This document shows, piece by piece, positions 1 to 8,882 of a stretch of DNA of 64,000 bases. A program made the translations under genes and the position numbers. Numbering within the stretch: position 1 is the first letter of the stretch; every line of letters begins with the position of its first letter. Under the pieces are notes generated by a model, which worked only from the letters and a program-made list of their open reading frames with translations, was not told the DNA's origin and ran no database searches. The DNA is from VAZQ01 sp963816745 (GTDB taxonomy: Bacteria > Pseudomonadota > Alphaproteobacteria > Rhizobiales > Xanthobacteraceae). The DNA lies in contig CAWFLQ010000006.1 of the NCBI GenBank assembly GCA_963816745.1, positions 372,001-436,000 of the forward strand, given 5' to 3'.

Positions 1-1
1 G

Positions 2-310
2 CAGATCGTGAAGAAACGTTTCAGCGCGTTCCTGCCGGGATCATCGGAGATCGCGCCCTATCTGCGCGGCCGCGGCATCGATACGGTGCTCATCGGCGGC
101 ACCGCCACCAATGTCTGCTGCGAGAGCTCGGCGCGCGACGCCATGATGATGAACTTCAAGGTGGTCATGGTGCACGACGTGCTCGCGACCTATACCGACG
201 AGGAGCACAACGCCACGCTGCGGAACTTCTATTCCATCTTCGGCGACGTCCAGACGCTCGACGAGGTGATCGCATCGCTCAAGCGCGGGCTGGATAAGGC
301 CGCGGCGTGA
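2..310 (+). CDS. isochorismatase-family cysteine hydrolase, C-terminal part
   Basis: The reading frame is open to the left window edge, so only about the last 100 residues are present. The segment GGTATNVCCESSARDA matches the isochorismatase/nicotinamidase family signature, in which the first Cys after TNV is the nucleophile. The two other members of the Asp-Lys-Cys triad would lie upstream, outside the window. Family members hydrolyse amide or carbamoyl groups (biuret, carbamoylsarcosine, nicotinamide); the substrate cannot be told from this fragment. It ends 8 bp before the convergent amidohydrolase stop. An internal GTG at 8 is an unlikely true start because the conserved fold begins earlier. 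Confidence 0.8.
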   Translation, partial: QIVKKRFSAFLPGSSEIAPYLRGRGIDTVLIGGTATNVCCESSARDAMMMNFKVVMVHDVLATYTDEEHNATLRNFYSIFGDVQTLDEVIASLKRGLDKAAA

Positions 311-317
311 GCGCTCA

Positions 318-1220
318 TCATGCGCTGAACAACCGCGCGGGCGTGTCCACCAGGATGAGCTGGCGGTGACGCGGATCGGGCGTCCAGGCGTGGAACAGGT
401 CGACGAGATTGCCGTCATCCGGCATGAGCTCTTCGGCGATCTGGGGATGCGGCCAGTCGGTGCCCCAGAGCAGGCGTTCGGGATTGGCGCGCAGCAGCGC
501 ATCGTGGAAGCCGCGAGCGTCCGGATAATCCGGAAACGTGTCCGACAGGCGATAGGGCGCTGAGAGCTTGACATGCAAGCGACCGTCGCCGACCAGACGC
601 AGCAGCGTCTGGAACGCCGGATCGTCCACGCCCCGCCTCGCCGGAATGCTCAGCATGTGGTCGATGACGACCGGCATCTCCTCGGAGATGCCGGCGAGTT
701 TGCCGGCGACGTCGACCATTGCCCGCCAGTCGCACCACACCTGCATGACCCAGCCGAGCTCGCGCATGACCGGCCGGAAAATTTCGAACGCGTCGAAGCC
801 GACGCCGCGCACGTAGCCCGGCAGTCCCGCGGCGGAGAAAAAATGAAAGCGCAAGCCCCGCATGCCGAGGCGATGCCACTGCCGCAATGTATCGGGCGCC
901 ACGCGCGCATCGGTGATGGCGACACCGCGCAACCGCCCGCCGAACCGCGCGAGCGCATCGAGCACGACGCGGTTGTCGTAGCCGTGCGCGTTGCCCTGCA
1001 CCACCACGCCATGGGCGAAGCCGAGATGATCGAGCAGCGCCAGATATTTTTCGACCGGCGCAGCCGGCGGCGTGTAGCCGCGGCCCGGCGCGAACGGAAA
1101 TTTTTCGGCCGGACCGAACACGTGCGCGTGGGTGTCCCAGGCGCCGGGCGGCGGCAGCGGATCCGGCCGCTTCGGATTTGCAACCGGCCCGGCGATGAGC
1201 GGGGGAATAGTTTGAGTCAT
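318..1220 (-). CDS. amidohydrolase (Amidohydro_2 / pyrone-dicarboxylate lactonase-like)
   Basis: A 300-residue TIM-barrel amidohydrolase of the Amidohydro_2 family. The N-terminal metal-ligand motif WDTHAHVFGP lies near residue 30 and the C-terminal GTDWPHP carries the conserved Asp expected at the active site. The family includes 2-pyrone-4,6-dicarboxylate lactonases and related hydrolases or decarboxylases of aromatic-acid catabolism; the exact substrate is not decidable here. I chose the ATG at 1220 (MTQTIPPL); the frame runs farther upstream only into a palindromic repeat. Its neighbours, a cysteine hydrolase and a Bug-type binding protein, fit uptake and hydrolysis of an organic acid. 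Confidence 0.85.
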   Translation of the reverse strand: MTQTIPPLIAGPVANPKRPDPLPPPGAWDTHAHVFGPAEKFPFAPGRGYTPPAAPVEKYLALLDHLGFAHGVVVQGNAHGYDNRVVLDALARFGGRLRGVAITDARVAPDTLRQWHRLGMRGLRFHFFSAAGLPGYVRGVGFDAFEIFRPVMRELGWVMQVWCDWRAMVDVAGKLAGISEEMPVVIDHMLSIPARRGVDDPAFQTLLRLVGDGRLHVKLSAPYRLSDTFPDYPDARGFHDALLRANPERLLWGTDWPHPQIAEELMPDDGNLVDLFHAWTPDPRHRQLILVDTPARLFSA

Positions 1221-1229
1221 CGTCAGAGC

Positions 1230-1334
1230 GTAGGGTGGGCAAAATCGCCTGCCGTGCTGTCTTCGCGTGGGCACGGCGCGTGCGCGATTTTGCCCACGCG
1301 TCAACACCGAACCGCGCGCCTTTGCCCACCCTAC
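1230..1334. repeat. palindromic intergenic repeat, GTAGG-ended family
   Basis: About 105 bp with inverted ends: GTAGGGTGGGCAAA at the left and TTTGCCCACCCTAC at the right, and an internal inverted pair around AAATCGC/GCGATTT. The right end overlaps the last codons of the adjacent binding-protein gene, whose TAG stop is the TAG of the repeat end. Related elements lie at 12945, 25395, 39394 and 59890. Confidence 0.85.
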
Positions 1335-2323
1335 CCGAGCTTGATGTTCGCGTCGCGCACGACCTTGCCCCACTTGTCCATTTCGGACGCGACGAAGGCG
1401 CGGAATTCGTCGGGCGTGTTCGCGCGGGTCTCGACGTTGAGCTTCGCGAGGCGCTCGATCACGTCGGGCTGCTTCACCACCTCGTTCAAGCCGGCGTTGA
1501 GCTTCGCGACGATGTCGGGCGCGGTGCCGGCCGGCACGAATACCCCCTGCCATTCATAGGCTTCGAAGCCCGGCAGCGTCTCCGCCACCGCCGGCACATC
1601 GGGCAATGTGGCGAGCCGTCCCTTGCCGGTATGCGCGATGCACTTCAGCGTCCCCGACTGCACGTGGCCGATCGAGGCGGCGGCGTTGGAGAAATAGAAT
1701 TTGATCTGCCCGCCGATCAGGTCGTTGAGCACCAGCCCACCGCCCCGGTAGGGAACGTGATTGAGCTGGATGTCGCCGCGCCGCTTGAACATCTCGAGCG
1801 CGAGATGCTGCACGGTGCCGTTGCCCGACGACGCCCATTCGAGTCCGCCCGGCGTCGCCTTGGCGAGCGCGATGATGTCGGCGACGGTCTTCGCCTCGAC
1901 CGACTTGTTGACCACCAGCAGGTTGGTGACGAGCGCTCCGAGGAAGACCGGCTGGAAGTCCTTGACCGTGTCGTAGGGCAGGTTGGCGTAGAGCGTGGGA
2001 TTCACGGAGTGGGCGGTGGCGTCGTACATGATGGTGTAGCCGTCGCGGTCCGCCTTCGCCACCGCCGCGGCGGCGATCGTGCCGCCGGCGCCGCCGCGAT
2101 TGTCGATGACGAACTGCGTGCCCCACATCTCGCCGAGCTTCTGGAACAGGATGCGGCCCACGGTGTCGGCGCCGCCGGCCGGCGGATAGGGGATCACCAC
2201 CTTGACCGGTTTCGTGGGATAGGCGGCCTGCGCCGAGGCGGCGCCGGCGCCCATCAGCAGCGGAATCGCGCCCGCGGAGGCTTGCAATATCTGCCGCCGG
2301 GTCAGCCGTTGTGGTTGGTGCAC
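1331..2323 (-). CDS. Bug/TctC-family periplasmic solute-binding protein
   Basis: A 330-residue periplasmic binding protein of the tripartite tricarboxylate transporter type. The N-terminus (MHQPQRLTRRQILQASAGA) is a twin-arginine-like or Sec export signal ending around AASAQA, followed by the family opening YPTKPVKVVIPYPPAGGAD. The GTG start at 2323 is preceded by GGGAGGGA at a good distance. No TctA/TctB membrane components lie beside it, so it is an orphan binding protein, as is common in Bug families. The TAG stop lies in the end of the palindromic repeat at 1230-1334. The ligand is unknown, probably a carboxylate. Confidence 0.9.
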   Translation of the reverse strand: MHQPQRLTRRQILQASAGAIPLLMGAGAASAQAAYPTKPVKVVIPYPPAGGADTVGRILFQKLGEMWGTQFVIDNRGGAGGTIAAAAVAKADRDGYTIMYDATAHSVNPTLYANLPYDTVKDFQPVFLGALVTNLLVVNKSVEAKTVADIIALAKATPGGLEWASSGNGTVQHLALEMFKRRGDIQLNHVPYRGGGLVLNDLIGGQIKFYFSNAAASIGHVQSGTLKCIAHTGKGRLATLPDVPAVAETLPGFEAYEWQGVFVPAGTAPDIVAKLNAGLNEVVKQPDVIERLAKLNVETRANTPDEFRAFVASEMDKWGKVVRDANIKLG

Positions 2324-2420
2324 GGTGTTCTCCCTCCCTGGATGCGCGGGCCGAGCCCGCGCATGACGAAATTGTGGTTCCGCCCTTTTCCCATCATAGA
2401 CGAGGCGCCATATTTCCGCG

Positions 2421-5288
2421 ATGCCCCCCAACAAGCGCGATCCGGCCAAGCACTCGAAGAAGGACCCCGCGAAGCCCACGCGGGCCAAGGCGTCGCGGCC
2501 GGATTCGGCGCCGACCGAGCCTTCGCTCGAGAAGCTGCTCAACCCCGGCATCGGCCAGGGCACCGCCGGGCCGGGCTCGCAGACCGGCCTGCAGCCGCCG
2601 GCTGACAATTCGTTCGACCGGCGCGCGGATTTCTCCGCGGCGCATCGGGCGCGCAAGTCGACGACGGACGGATTCGGCGAGGCGCCGCAGCGGGGATATG
2701 CGGCGAAAGGGGCGGTCGGCCCGCTCGATCCGGATTTGGCGAAGGCTCTGGGGATCGAGGGCGAGGAGGGCAATGACGCCCCTCACCCCCACCCGCCCTC
2801 CCCCTTAAGGCGCAGTCGGGGCGAGGGAGCAGACCGAGCGCGCGGGAAAAGGCTCGGACCTCACCACGTTCCGCGGCATCACGGGCGCGTCGGCGACGGT
2901 GGATGCGCTGGAGACCCTGCTGCGCGAGGGCCGGCCCGAATTCGCCGAGCGGCCGTGGACGCCGCACCGGCCGCCGCGGCCGGAAAAGTCCGAAGGCGGC
3001 CAGCCGCTGGTGATCAGGTCGGAGTTCGCGCCCAAAGGCGACCAGCCGCAGGCGATCGCCGACCTCGTCGAGGGCGTCAAGCGCCGGGACCGCACGCAGG
3101 TGCTGCTCGGCGTGACCGGCTCGGGCAAGACCTTCACCATGGCCAAGGTGATCGAGGCGACGCAGCGGCCGGCAATCGTGCTCGCGCCCAACAAGACGCT
3201 GGCCGCCCAGCTCTACGGCGAGTTCAGATCGTTCTTTCCGGACAACGCGGTCGAGTATTTCGTCAGCTATTACGACTACTACCAGCCGGAAGCCTACGTG
3301 CCGCGCACCGACACCTATATCGAGAAGGAATCCTCGATCAACGAGGAGATCGACCGCATGCGCCACAGCGCGACGCGTTCATTGCTCGAGCGCGACGACG
3401 TGATCATCGTGGCGTCGGTGTCGTGCATCTACGGCATCGGCTCGGTCGAGACCTACTCGGCGATGACCTTCACGCTCAAGCAGGGCGACCGTATCGACCA
3501 GCGCCAGCTCATCGCCGATCTCGTCGCGCTGCATTACAAGCGCAGCGCCGGCGACTTCTACCGCGGCTCGTTCCGGGTGCGCGGCGACGTGATCGAGATT
3601 TTCCCCGCCCACTACGAGGACCGCGCCTGGCGGGTGTCGCTGTTCGGCGACGAGATCGAGTCGATCCACGAGTTCGATCCGCTCACCGGCCACAAGACCG
3701 ACGAGCTGGAATTCGTGAAGATCTACGCCAACTCCCACTACGTGACGCCGCGTCCGACGCTGCTGCAGGCGATCGCCGGCATCAAGGACGAGCTCAAATG
3801 GCGGCTCGGCCAGCTCAACACCGCCGGCCGCCTGCTGGAGGCGCAGAGACTCGAGCAACGTACTCTCTATGACCTCGAAATGATGGAGGCGACCGGAAGC
3901 TGCGCCGGGATCGAGAACTATTCGCGCTATCTCACCGGCCGCAAGCCGGGCGAGCCGCCGCCGACCCTGTTCGAATACGTGCCGGACAACGCGCTGGTGT
4001 TCGTGGACGAGAGCCACGTCACCATCCCGCAGCTCGGCGGCATGTTCCGCGGCGACTTCCGCCGCAAGGCGACGCTGGCGGAATACGGTTTCCGCCTGCC
4101 CTCCTGCATGGACAACCGGCCGCTGCGCTTCGAGGAATGGGACGCCATGCGCCCGCAGACCACGGCCGTCTCGGCGACGCCCGGCGGCTGGGAGATCGAG
4201 CAGGCGCACGGCATCTTCGCCGAGCAGGTGATCCGCCCGACCGGGCTGATCGATCCTCCTGTCGACGTGCGGCCAGCACGCACCCAGGTGGACGATCTCG
4301 TCGGCGAGGTCCGGCAGGTGGCGCAGCGCGGCTACCGCTCGCTCGTCACCGTGCTGACCAAGCGCATGGCGGAAGACTTGACCGAATACCTGCACGAGCA
4401 GGGCATCCGTGTCAGGTACATGCACAGCGACATCGATACGCTGGAGCGGATCGAGATCATCCGCGACCTGCGGCTCGGCGCCTTCGACGCGCTGGTCGGC
4501 ATCAACCTCTTGCGCGAGGGCCTCGACATCCCGGAATGCGCGCTGGTCGCGATCCTCGACGCCGACAAGGAGGGCTTCCTGCGCAGCGAGACCAGCCTGG
4601 TCCAGACCATCGGCCGCGCCGCGCGCAACATCGACGGCCGCGTGATCCTGTATGCCGACACCGTGACGGGATCGATGGAGCGCGCGATGGCCGAGACCAA
4701 TCGCCGCCGCGAGAAGCAGGAGGCGTTCAACGCCGCCAACGGCATCACGCCCGAGAGCATCAAGAAGTCGATCGGCGATATCCTCTCCAGCGTGTACGAG
4801 CGCGACCACGTGCTGATCTCGACCGGCGGCGGGCTCGCCGGCGTCGGCGAGGAAGAAACCGCCACCATCGGGCACAATTTCGAGGCCGTGATCGTCGGAT
4901 CTGGAAACGCGCATGCGCGAGGCCGCCGCCGATCTCGACTTCGAGGAGGCCGCCCGCCTGCGCGACGAGGTCAAGCGCCTGCGCACCACCGAGCTGGCGG
5001 TGATCGACGACCCCACCGCCAAGGCGATCGCGATCTCGCGCACCGGCGGCGCGCCGTCCGCGGGCTCGCGCAGCAGAGCCCACAAGCCCGAACTCGACGA
5101 GATGGGGATCGCGCTCTACCACGAGAGCGTCCCGCACCGGCCTGGCGCCAAAGGGCGCGAGGCACCACGCAAGCCGACGCTCGACGAGATGGGCCCCGGG
5201 CCCGAAGTCGAAGCCCTATCGCCCCGGGCCGCGCTCCACCTCCGGCCGCGCCGGCATGCGCGGCGGCTGGAAGCCACGGGGAAGGTAG
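2421..5288 (+). CDS. uvrB: excinuclease ABC subunit B (frame-disrupted)
   Basis: UvrB, the damage-verification helicase subunit of nucleotide excision repair. The frame from 2421 encodes the long alphaproteobacterial N-terminal extension (EKLLNPGIGQGTAGPGS). The conserved core begins near 2850 in another frame: SEFAPKGDQPQAI, Walker A GVTGSGKT near 3110, the beta-hairpin YYDYYQPEAYVP, DESHVTIPQ and helicase motif VI QTIGRAARN. The UVR motif ADLDFEEAARLRDEVKRL lies at 4919-4981. Three frame breaks are needed to read it: one in 2779-2838 at a palindromic repeat, one near 4896 (one extra G), and one near 5203 (one extra C), after which the tail ends at TAG 5288. Without correction the protein is truncated before the UVR domain. 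Confidence 0.9.
2779..2838. repeat. CCCTCACCCC/GGGGAGAGGGAGCAGACCGA-type repeat inside uvrB
   Basis: This stretch resembles the intergenic repeat at 10543-10594: both begin CCCCTCACCCC and end GAGGGAGCAGACCGAG, with a C-rich then G-rich core. Here it lies within the coding sequence of the UvrB N-terminal linker and coincides with a change of reading frame. One frame through it contains TAA, and the frame of the N-terminal part stays open. Confidence 0.7.
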
Positions 5289-5329
5289 CGATTGCTCACT
5301 GCAGCCACCGGCGCGCCGGTGCCGCCATG

Positions 5330-5485
5330 CCCTCTCCCCTTGCGGGAGAGGGCGGCTCGGTGTTCCCACATGCGATGATGGGTGAGGGGTCAGCTTCGCT
5401 AGAAGTGCTTTTTTGCGAAGCAAACCCCTCACCACATCCGATTCGTTTCACCATCGTACACGCCCTCTCCCGCAAGGGGAGAGGG
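5330..5485. repeat. long inverted repeat (REP-type hairpin)
   Basis: The arms are 25-bp perfect inverted copies at 5330-5354 and 5461-5485. Nested inside are a second inverted pair (GGTGAGGGG and CCCCTCACC) and an inner stem-loop (GCTTCGCTAGAAG region). It lies 42 bp after the uvrB stop and would fold into one long hairpin in RNA. It could act as a transcript end or stabiliser for uvrB, but there is no T-run, so I call it a repeat. Confidence 0.85.
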
Positions 5486-5559
5486 CGTTGCAACTGGCAG
5501 CCCGGCACGCGGAGACACGCTCCGTTGCGACATCCTCTTCACTTGTCAAACAGCCATAT

Positions 5560-5945
5560 TCATTCCCGCGGCGCGATTTGCGCCCGGGTCGTGAAATAGA
5601 TTCCCACCTCCGAGGGGTGGGCGGAGCGCCGACAGGCGCCCGGGTGCAGCGGCACCCGGTTGGGCACACCATGACGCGGTGCGCCCGGGCGCTTGCGAGG
5701 CGCCCTGCGTCCAATAACGTAGGACGCGCGCCTTTCGGCGCTCCACCGTGGCGATTTGTGGCCGGGGGCCGCGCTTCCGTCTGCGGCATTATCCGCCGCA
5801 ACCCGTGCAGCGAGCTCCTCGCAGCCAGGTCGTAGTGCCTGGCGGGCGGTGCCCCGGACCTCCCGGGGGCTGCGGTTACGAGCCGCATCGCGGGACGCCA
5901 CTCCTCGTTCCGCCTTCAGGATCGTCTCTAGAAAACGCCCTTCGA
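5560..5945. other. GC-rich block with many small hairpins, possible structured RNA or conserved repeat
   Basis: About 385 bp between uvrB and the VOC gene with no convincing gene, although short open frames exist on both strands. It contains a series of local inverted repeats such as GGGTGCAGCGGCACCC at 5642-5657 and a GCGCC/GGCGC-rich stem cluster around 5620-5720. Low-complexity Arg/Ala/Pro translations in all frames argue against coding. It may be a non-coding RNA or an old repeat. Strand and boundaries are not determined. Confidence 0.3.
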
Positions 5946-6115
5946 TGAACGAGGCTGATTGGCGTTTAGCTCAGATGCGATATGTAGTCAATAAATAAAT
6001 TCGAATTGTAGCGAACACTTTCGCCCTGCTAAAGCCGGACCCATATTTCAAAGGTCCGCGTTCGTAGAACAAAGCTCCCCGCTTGGAGCGGGGACGACAC
6101 CGAGGAAACACCCCC

Positions 6116-6547
6116 ATGCCCCGCGTCGTCGGCATCGATCATCTCGTTCTCAGCGTCGGCAATTTCGCCCGCTCGAAGAAATTCTACAGCCAGCTGCTGG
6201 GTTTCCTCGGCTTCAAGCTCAAGCACGACTACGCGGACATGGCCGGCTGGAGCAACGGCAAGACATTGTTCTGGATCGCCGAGGCCGACGCCAAGGGCAA
6301 GAAGCACAAATACCGCAAGGGCGACATCGGCTTCCACCACTACGCCTTCGAGCTCGCGAGCCGCAAGGACGTGGACGCGCTCGGCGCCTTCCTCGAGAAG
6401 CACGGTATGACGGTGGTCGATCCGCCCGGCGAGTACTACGACCGGTGCTACTACGCCGTCTATTTTACCGATCCCGACGGCATGAAGCTCGAAGGCATGG
6501 TATACAAACCGCCGCCGAAAAAAACGCGCGCGCGAAAAAAACGCTGA
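6116..6547 (+). CDS. glyoxalase/VOC-family protein
   Basis: A 143-residue protein of the vicinal-oxygen-chelate fold. It opens with GIDHLVLSVGNFARSKKFY, the usual first beta-alpha unit with a metal-ligand His; IGFHHYAFEL supplies a second His region and YFTDPDGMKLEGM holds the closing Glu. The tail is very basic (KKTRARKKR). The ATG at 6116 follows a GAGG-containing leader with a small hairpin (CCCGCT/AGCGGG). VOC proteins include glyoxalase I, dioxygenases and resistance proteins; the substrate is unknown. Confidence 0.8.
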   Translation: MPRVVGIDHLVLSVGNFARSKKFYSQLLGFLGFKLKHDYADMAGWSNGKTLFWIAEADAKGKKHKYRKGDIGFHHYAFELASRKDVDALGAFLEKHGMTVVDPPGEYYDRCYYAVYFTDPDGMKLEGMVYKPPPKKTRARKKR

Positions 6548-6600
6548 GATGATAGAGTGAAGTGATTCCTGGAGCCCCTGCCCCTGAGGGGGCCGCGCCG

Positions 6601-6984
6601 ATGTACAACTTTTTCATCTTCATCTGCTTCGTCTGCTTCTGCATCGTGCTCGCCGCGATCGCGGTCTACACGTTCGACGTGGCGATCCTGCGCGACAGCC
6701 CTGGCCCGATCTACGGTTGCGGCGTGGTCGGCGACTCGCTGTTCTACGTCCAATGCGACGACGTGCCGTGGCGGTGGGCGCGCGAGTCGGCGCTGAACCT
6801 GCCGTTCTTTCTGATGCAGGCGCCGCTGATCACGTACTGGGGACCGGGCGAGCTCGAGCAGAAATGGCTGCCGCTGATTTATCTCTCCAACGGCGTGCTC
6901 TTCCTCGCCCTCATCCACATCGTGCGCGTGATCATTTTTCTGTGGCCGCGGTGGGAGCCGACCGAGGAGGGCAAAGCTAGCTGA
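6601..6984 (+). CDS. small membrane protein of unknown function
   Basis: A 127-residue protein with an N-terminal hydrophobic segment (residues 4-24, Cys- and Phe-rich) and a second near residues 92-115 ending in IIFLWPRW. Between them is a polar, Trp- and Cys-containing region (YGCGVVGDSLFYVQCDD) with two Cys that could form a disulfide if periplasmic. I do not recognise the family. Its 3' end overlaps the convergent gene at 6977 by 8 bp. Confidence 0.6.
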   Translation: MYNFFIFICFVCFCIVLAAIAVYTFDVAILRDSPGPIYGCGVVGDSLFYVQCDDVPWRWARESALNLPFFLMQAPLITYWGPGELEQKWLPLIYLSNGVLFLALIHIVRVIIFLWPRWEPTEEGKAS

Positions 6985-7225
6985 CCGCCGGCTTCGCGTG
7001 CGGATAGTCGGCGCTCTCGTAGAGATCTCGGATGTCCTGGTGGCCGAGCCGCGCCTCATCCATCTCGATGTAGGCGCCGAGCAGGACAGGCGTCGGCAGC
7101 TCCTCCATTGCGAACCGGATGGCGTCCGCCGCCTTGTCGAAGCGCCGGTACTTCACCTGCTGCCTGACCTTGCGATTGCGCAAGGGAAACAACTCCGCCG
7201 GCGCGCCGTAATCGAATTTCGACAT
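6977..7225 (-). CDS. conserved hypothetical protein, 82 residues
   Basis: A small soluble protein starting MSKFDYGAPAELFPLRNRK, then a basic and acidic helix-rich stretch (YRRFDKAADAIRFAMEEL) and a C-terminal part ending KPAVS. Such short proteins occur in rhizobial genomes without assigned function. I chose the ATG at 7225 over upstream in-frame codons because the conserved-looking part begins there. It is convergent with, and overlaps, the membrane protein gene at 6601-6984. Confidence 0.6.
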   Translation of the reverse strand: MSKFDYGAPAELFPLRNRKVRQQVKYRRFDKAADAIRFAMEELPTPVLLGAYIEMDEARLGHQDIRDLYESADYPHAKPAVS

Positions 7226-7430
7226 GGCATGACTCCAAGTAACCGCTGAAAACATGAATTGAACGATCATCAGTCCAATTGTTCATTATATGGGGATCGA
7301 TCGGGGATTAATCGAGGGGGGCTCGCAGGCTTCCATTGAGCTGGGGGCTCGCGCGCCGCGCCCCCTCCAGGCGATTTCCCGCTAGATGACGCCGCCCGGT
7401 GCTACCCTCTTCCGACTCAAAGGAGCGTTC

Positions 7431-7640
7431 ATGGCCACCTATTTCATCTTCGGCGCCGTCGGCGAGTGCCCGGCCTGCGCGGATCATCGCTTTTCGGGCC
7501 CGGCCGTGCTCACGCCGGAGGCGAGCGTGACCTGTCACAAGTGCGGACACATTTGTACGGTAGCGACGGCCGTCGAGACCGCGCTCGAGTCGGGCACCGT
7601 GAAGAAGCTCAGCGACCATCGCGTGGTGCAGGGAAGTTGA
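7431..7640 (+). CDS. small zinc-ribbon-like protein
   Basis: A 69-residue protein with two CxxC pairs, CPAC near residue 13 and CHKC near residue 36, spaced like a zinc ribbon or rubredoxin-like knuckle. The ATG at 7431 is preceded by AAAGGAG at ideal spacing, which supports this start over an in-frame ATG 45 bases upstream. It could bind zinc and act as an adaptor, but no function is known. The next gene starts 54 bp downstream on the same strand. Confidence 0.6.
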   Translation: MATYFIFGAVGECPACADHRFSGPAVLTPEASVTCHKCGHICTVATAVETALESGTVKKLSDHRVVQGS

Positions 7641-7694
7641 AACGGGATCGCGGACCTGTAGACTAAGGTCGAAACCAAGCCGCCGGAGGACGCC

Positions 7695-7850
7695 ATGGCC
7701 AAGGGTCAGATGCGAAGCAACAAGGAAAAGAAGAAGCCGAAGCAGGACAAGAACAAGAAGCACAAGGGCGGGCCCGCCCCCTCGCCGTTCGCCGCGGGGC
7801 AAGGCCCGGGTCAACCCGGCGCCAACCCGTATGGCGGCAAGAAGGGCTAG
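7695..7850 (+). CDS. Lys-rich 51-residue mini-protein
   Basis: A short open frame with a good ribosome site (GGAGGACGCC before the ATG). The N-terminal half is extremely basic (MAKGQMRSNKEKKKPKQDK) and the C-terminal half is Gly/Pro-rich (GPAPSPFAAGQGPGQPG), ending KKG. Similar Lys-rich mini-proteins beginning MAKGQ are, as I recall, common in Bradyrhizobium-type genomes. It looks intrinsically disordered and could bind nucleic acid; this is inference from composition only. Confidence 0.6.
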   Translation: MAKGQMRSNKEKKKPKQDKNKKHKGGPAPSPFAAGQGPGQPGANPYGGKKG

Positions 7851-7984
7851 GAGCCCCCTAGCCCGCGCGCTCCAAATCCGGCCGCCGCATGCGCGGCCGA
7901 CGGGGAGCGACGCGGAGTGACGTCGCGCTGGCGAGCGGCCGGCGCTGCAGTCCTTTTGAAGTTTGAAGTGTGCGCGCCGGTGCT

Positions 7985-8444
7985 CTACTGCTTACGCGGA
8001 TCGTCGGCCGGATTGACGTAGGTGATGCCGGACGGTCCGAGACCGTGAAATCTGGATGATCGTCTCGTCCGGGAACCAGGCGTAGTGCGCCATTCCCTTG
8101 GGGGCTTTCGCAAAGCCGCCAGCCTTCAGGTTCGGCCCTTTGCTGTCGTCGAATTTTTCGCCCATGGCGATGTTGAACGTGCCCGAGATCACGGTGACGT
8201 TTTCGTCTTGGGGGTGCATGTGCGGCGGCACCTTGTAGCCGGCAGGCACCTTGAGCCGCAGCACGTAGAGACCCTCCTTGCTGGGGTCGCCACTGACGAT
8301 CGCAATCTGCGCCCCTTTCGGCAGCGCCGGCGGACCAGCCGACCATTTCAGGCTGTCAGGCGGCGCTATCACGTGGTCCTGAGCGACCGCCGCAGTCGGC
8401 AACACACCGGCCAGCAGCGCGGTTGTCACGAGCATCTTGATCAT
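7985..8444 (-). CDS. secreted cupin-domain protein (one frameshift)
   Basis: A periplasmic cupin of about 150 residues. It has a signal peptide (MIKMLVTTALLAGVLPTAAVAQ, cleavage expected after VAQ) and a cupin core with the metal-binding motif PPHMHPQDENVTVISG. The frame breaks near 8049 (one extra T in the gene sense); corrected, it continues HGLGPSGITYVNPADD and ends at the TAG of 7985-7987. Uncorrected, the frame runs through into downstream palindromic sequence. The role is unknown; small secreted cupins of this type often follow stress or catabolic genes. Confidence 0.75.
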
Positions 8445-8882
8445 GACTTCCTCCGCTTTGGTGGTTTGGCTTGCAGAGGCAAGCTTGATCCCCAGCCCTG
8501 ACGATCACAAGACTGCCGTTGTCACAAGGCCGCGATCCGGACAGCGGAAGTGCGTGCGGCAGCGACCTCACGATTGAGACCTATCCCGGCCGCAAGCGCC
8601 GGAGCGTCGCGGGCCGATGCGAGCGCCACGGCGGATGTGACGGAGGGGCCGAGCAATTCCTCGCGGAGCGGCTTGGGGCAGGGGCGGGAGCGCGGTGATC
8701 ACGTCCGGCCGCCCAAACCTGATCCCCAACGACGATGAGATGTCGGTCGCACCGGCGGCCACTGAAGACACAAGTTCGTCGCGTTCTCGTCATTTTGGTT
8801 GAACCGGTGGTCCCGCTGGAGCCCGTTAGATCTTACTGCGTCAATCTGGTATCGCTTCGTGAGCCGAGGCGATGGGCTGGGC
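8445..8882. other. intergenic region without a supported gene
   Basis: 438 bp between the cupin start and the restriction enzyme start. Short frames on both strands lack ribosome sites and recognisable motifs. It contains one AGATCT at 8828-8833, 50 bp before the endonuclease ATG. It should hold the divergent promoters of both flanking genes, but I see no clear -10/-35 pair. Confidence 0.5.

Noticed and set aside
7924..7984. A possible fifth copy of the 95-bp repeat (GCGCTGGCGAGCGGCC... followed by TTTGAAGTG and GCGCGCCGG)
   Set aside because: Only part of the hairpin and linker match, and the second hairpin module is missing; it may be a degraded remnant but cannot be assigned firmly.
8828..8833. 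AGATCT as proof of the endonuclease specificity
   Set aside because: One site near the gene is not evidence of specificity; it is kept only as a note for testing.
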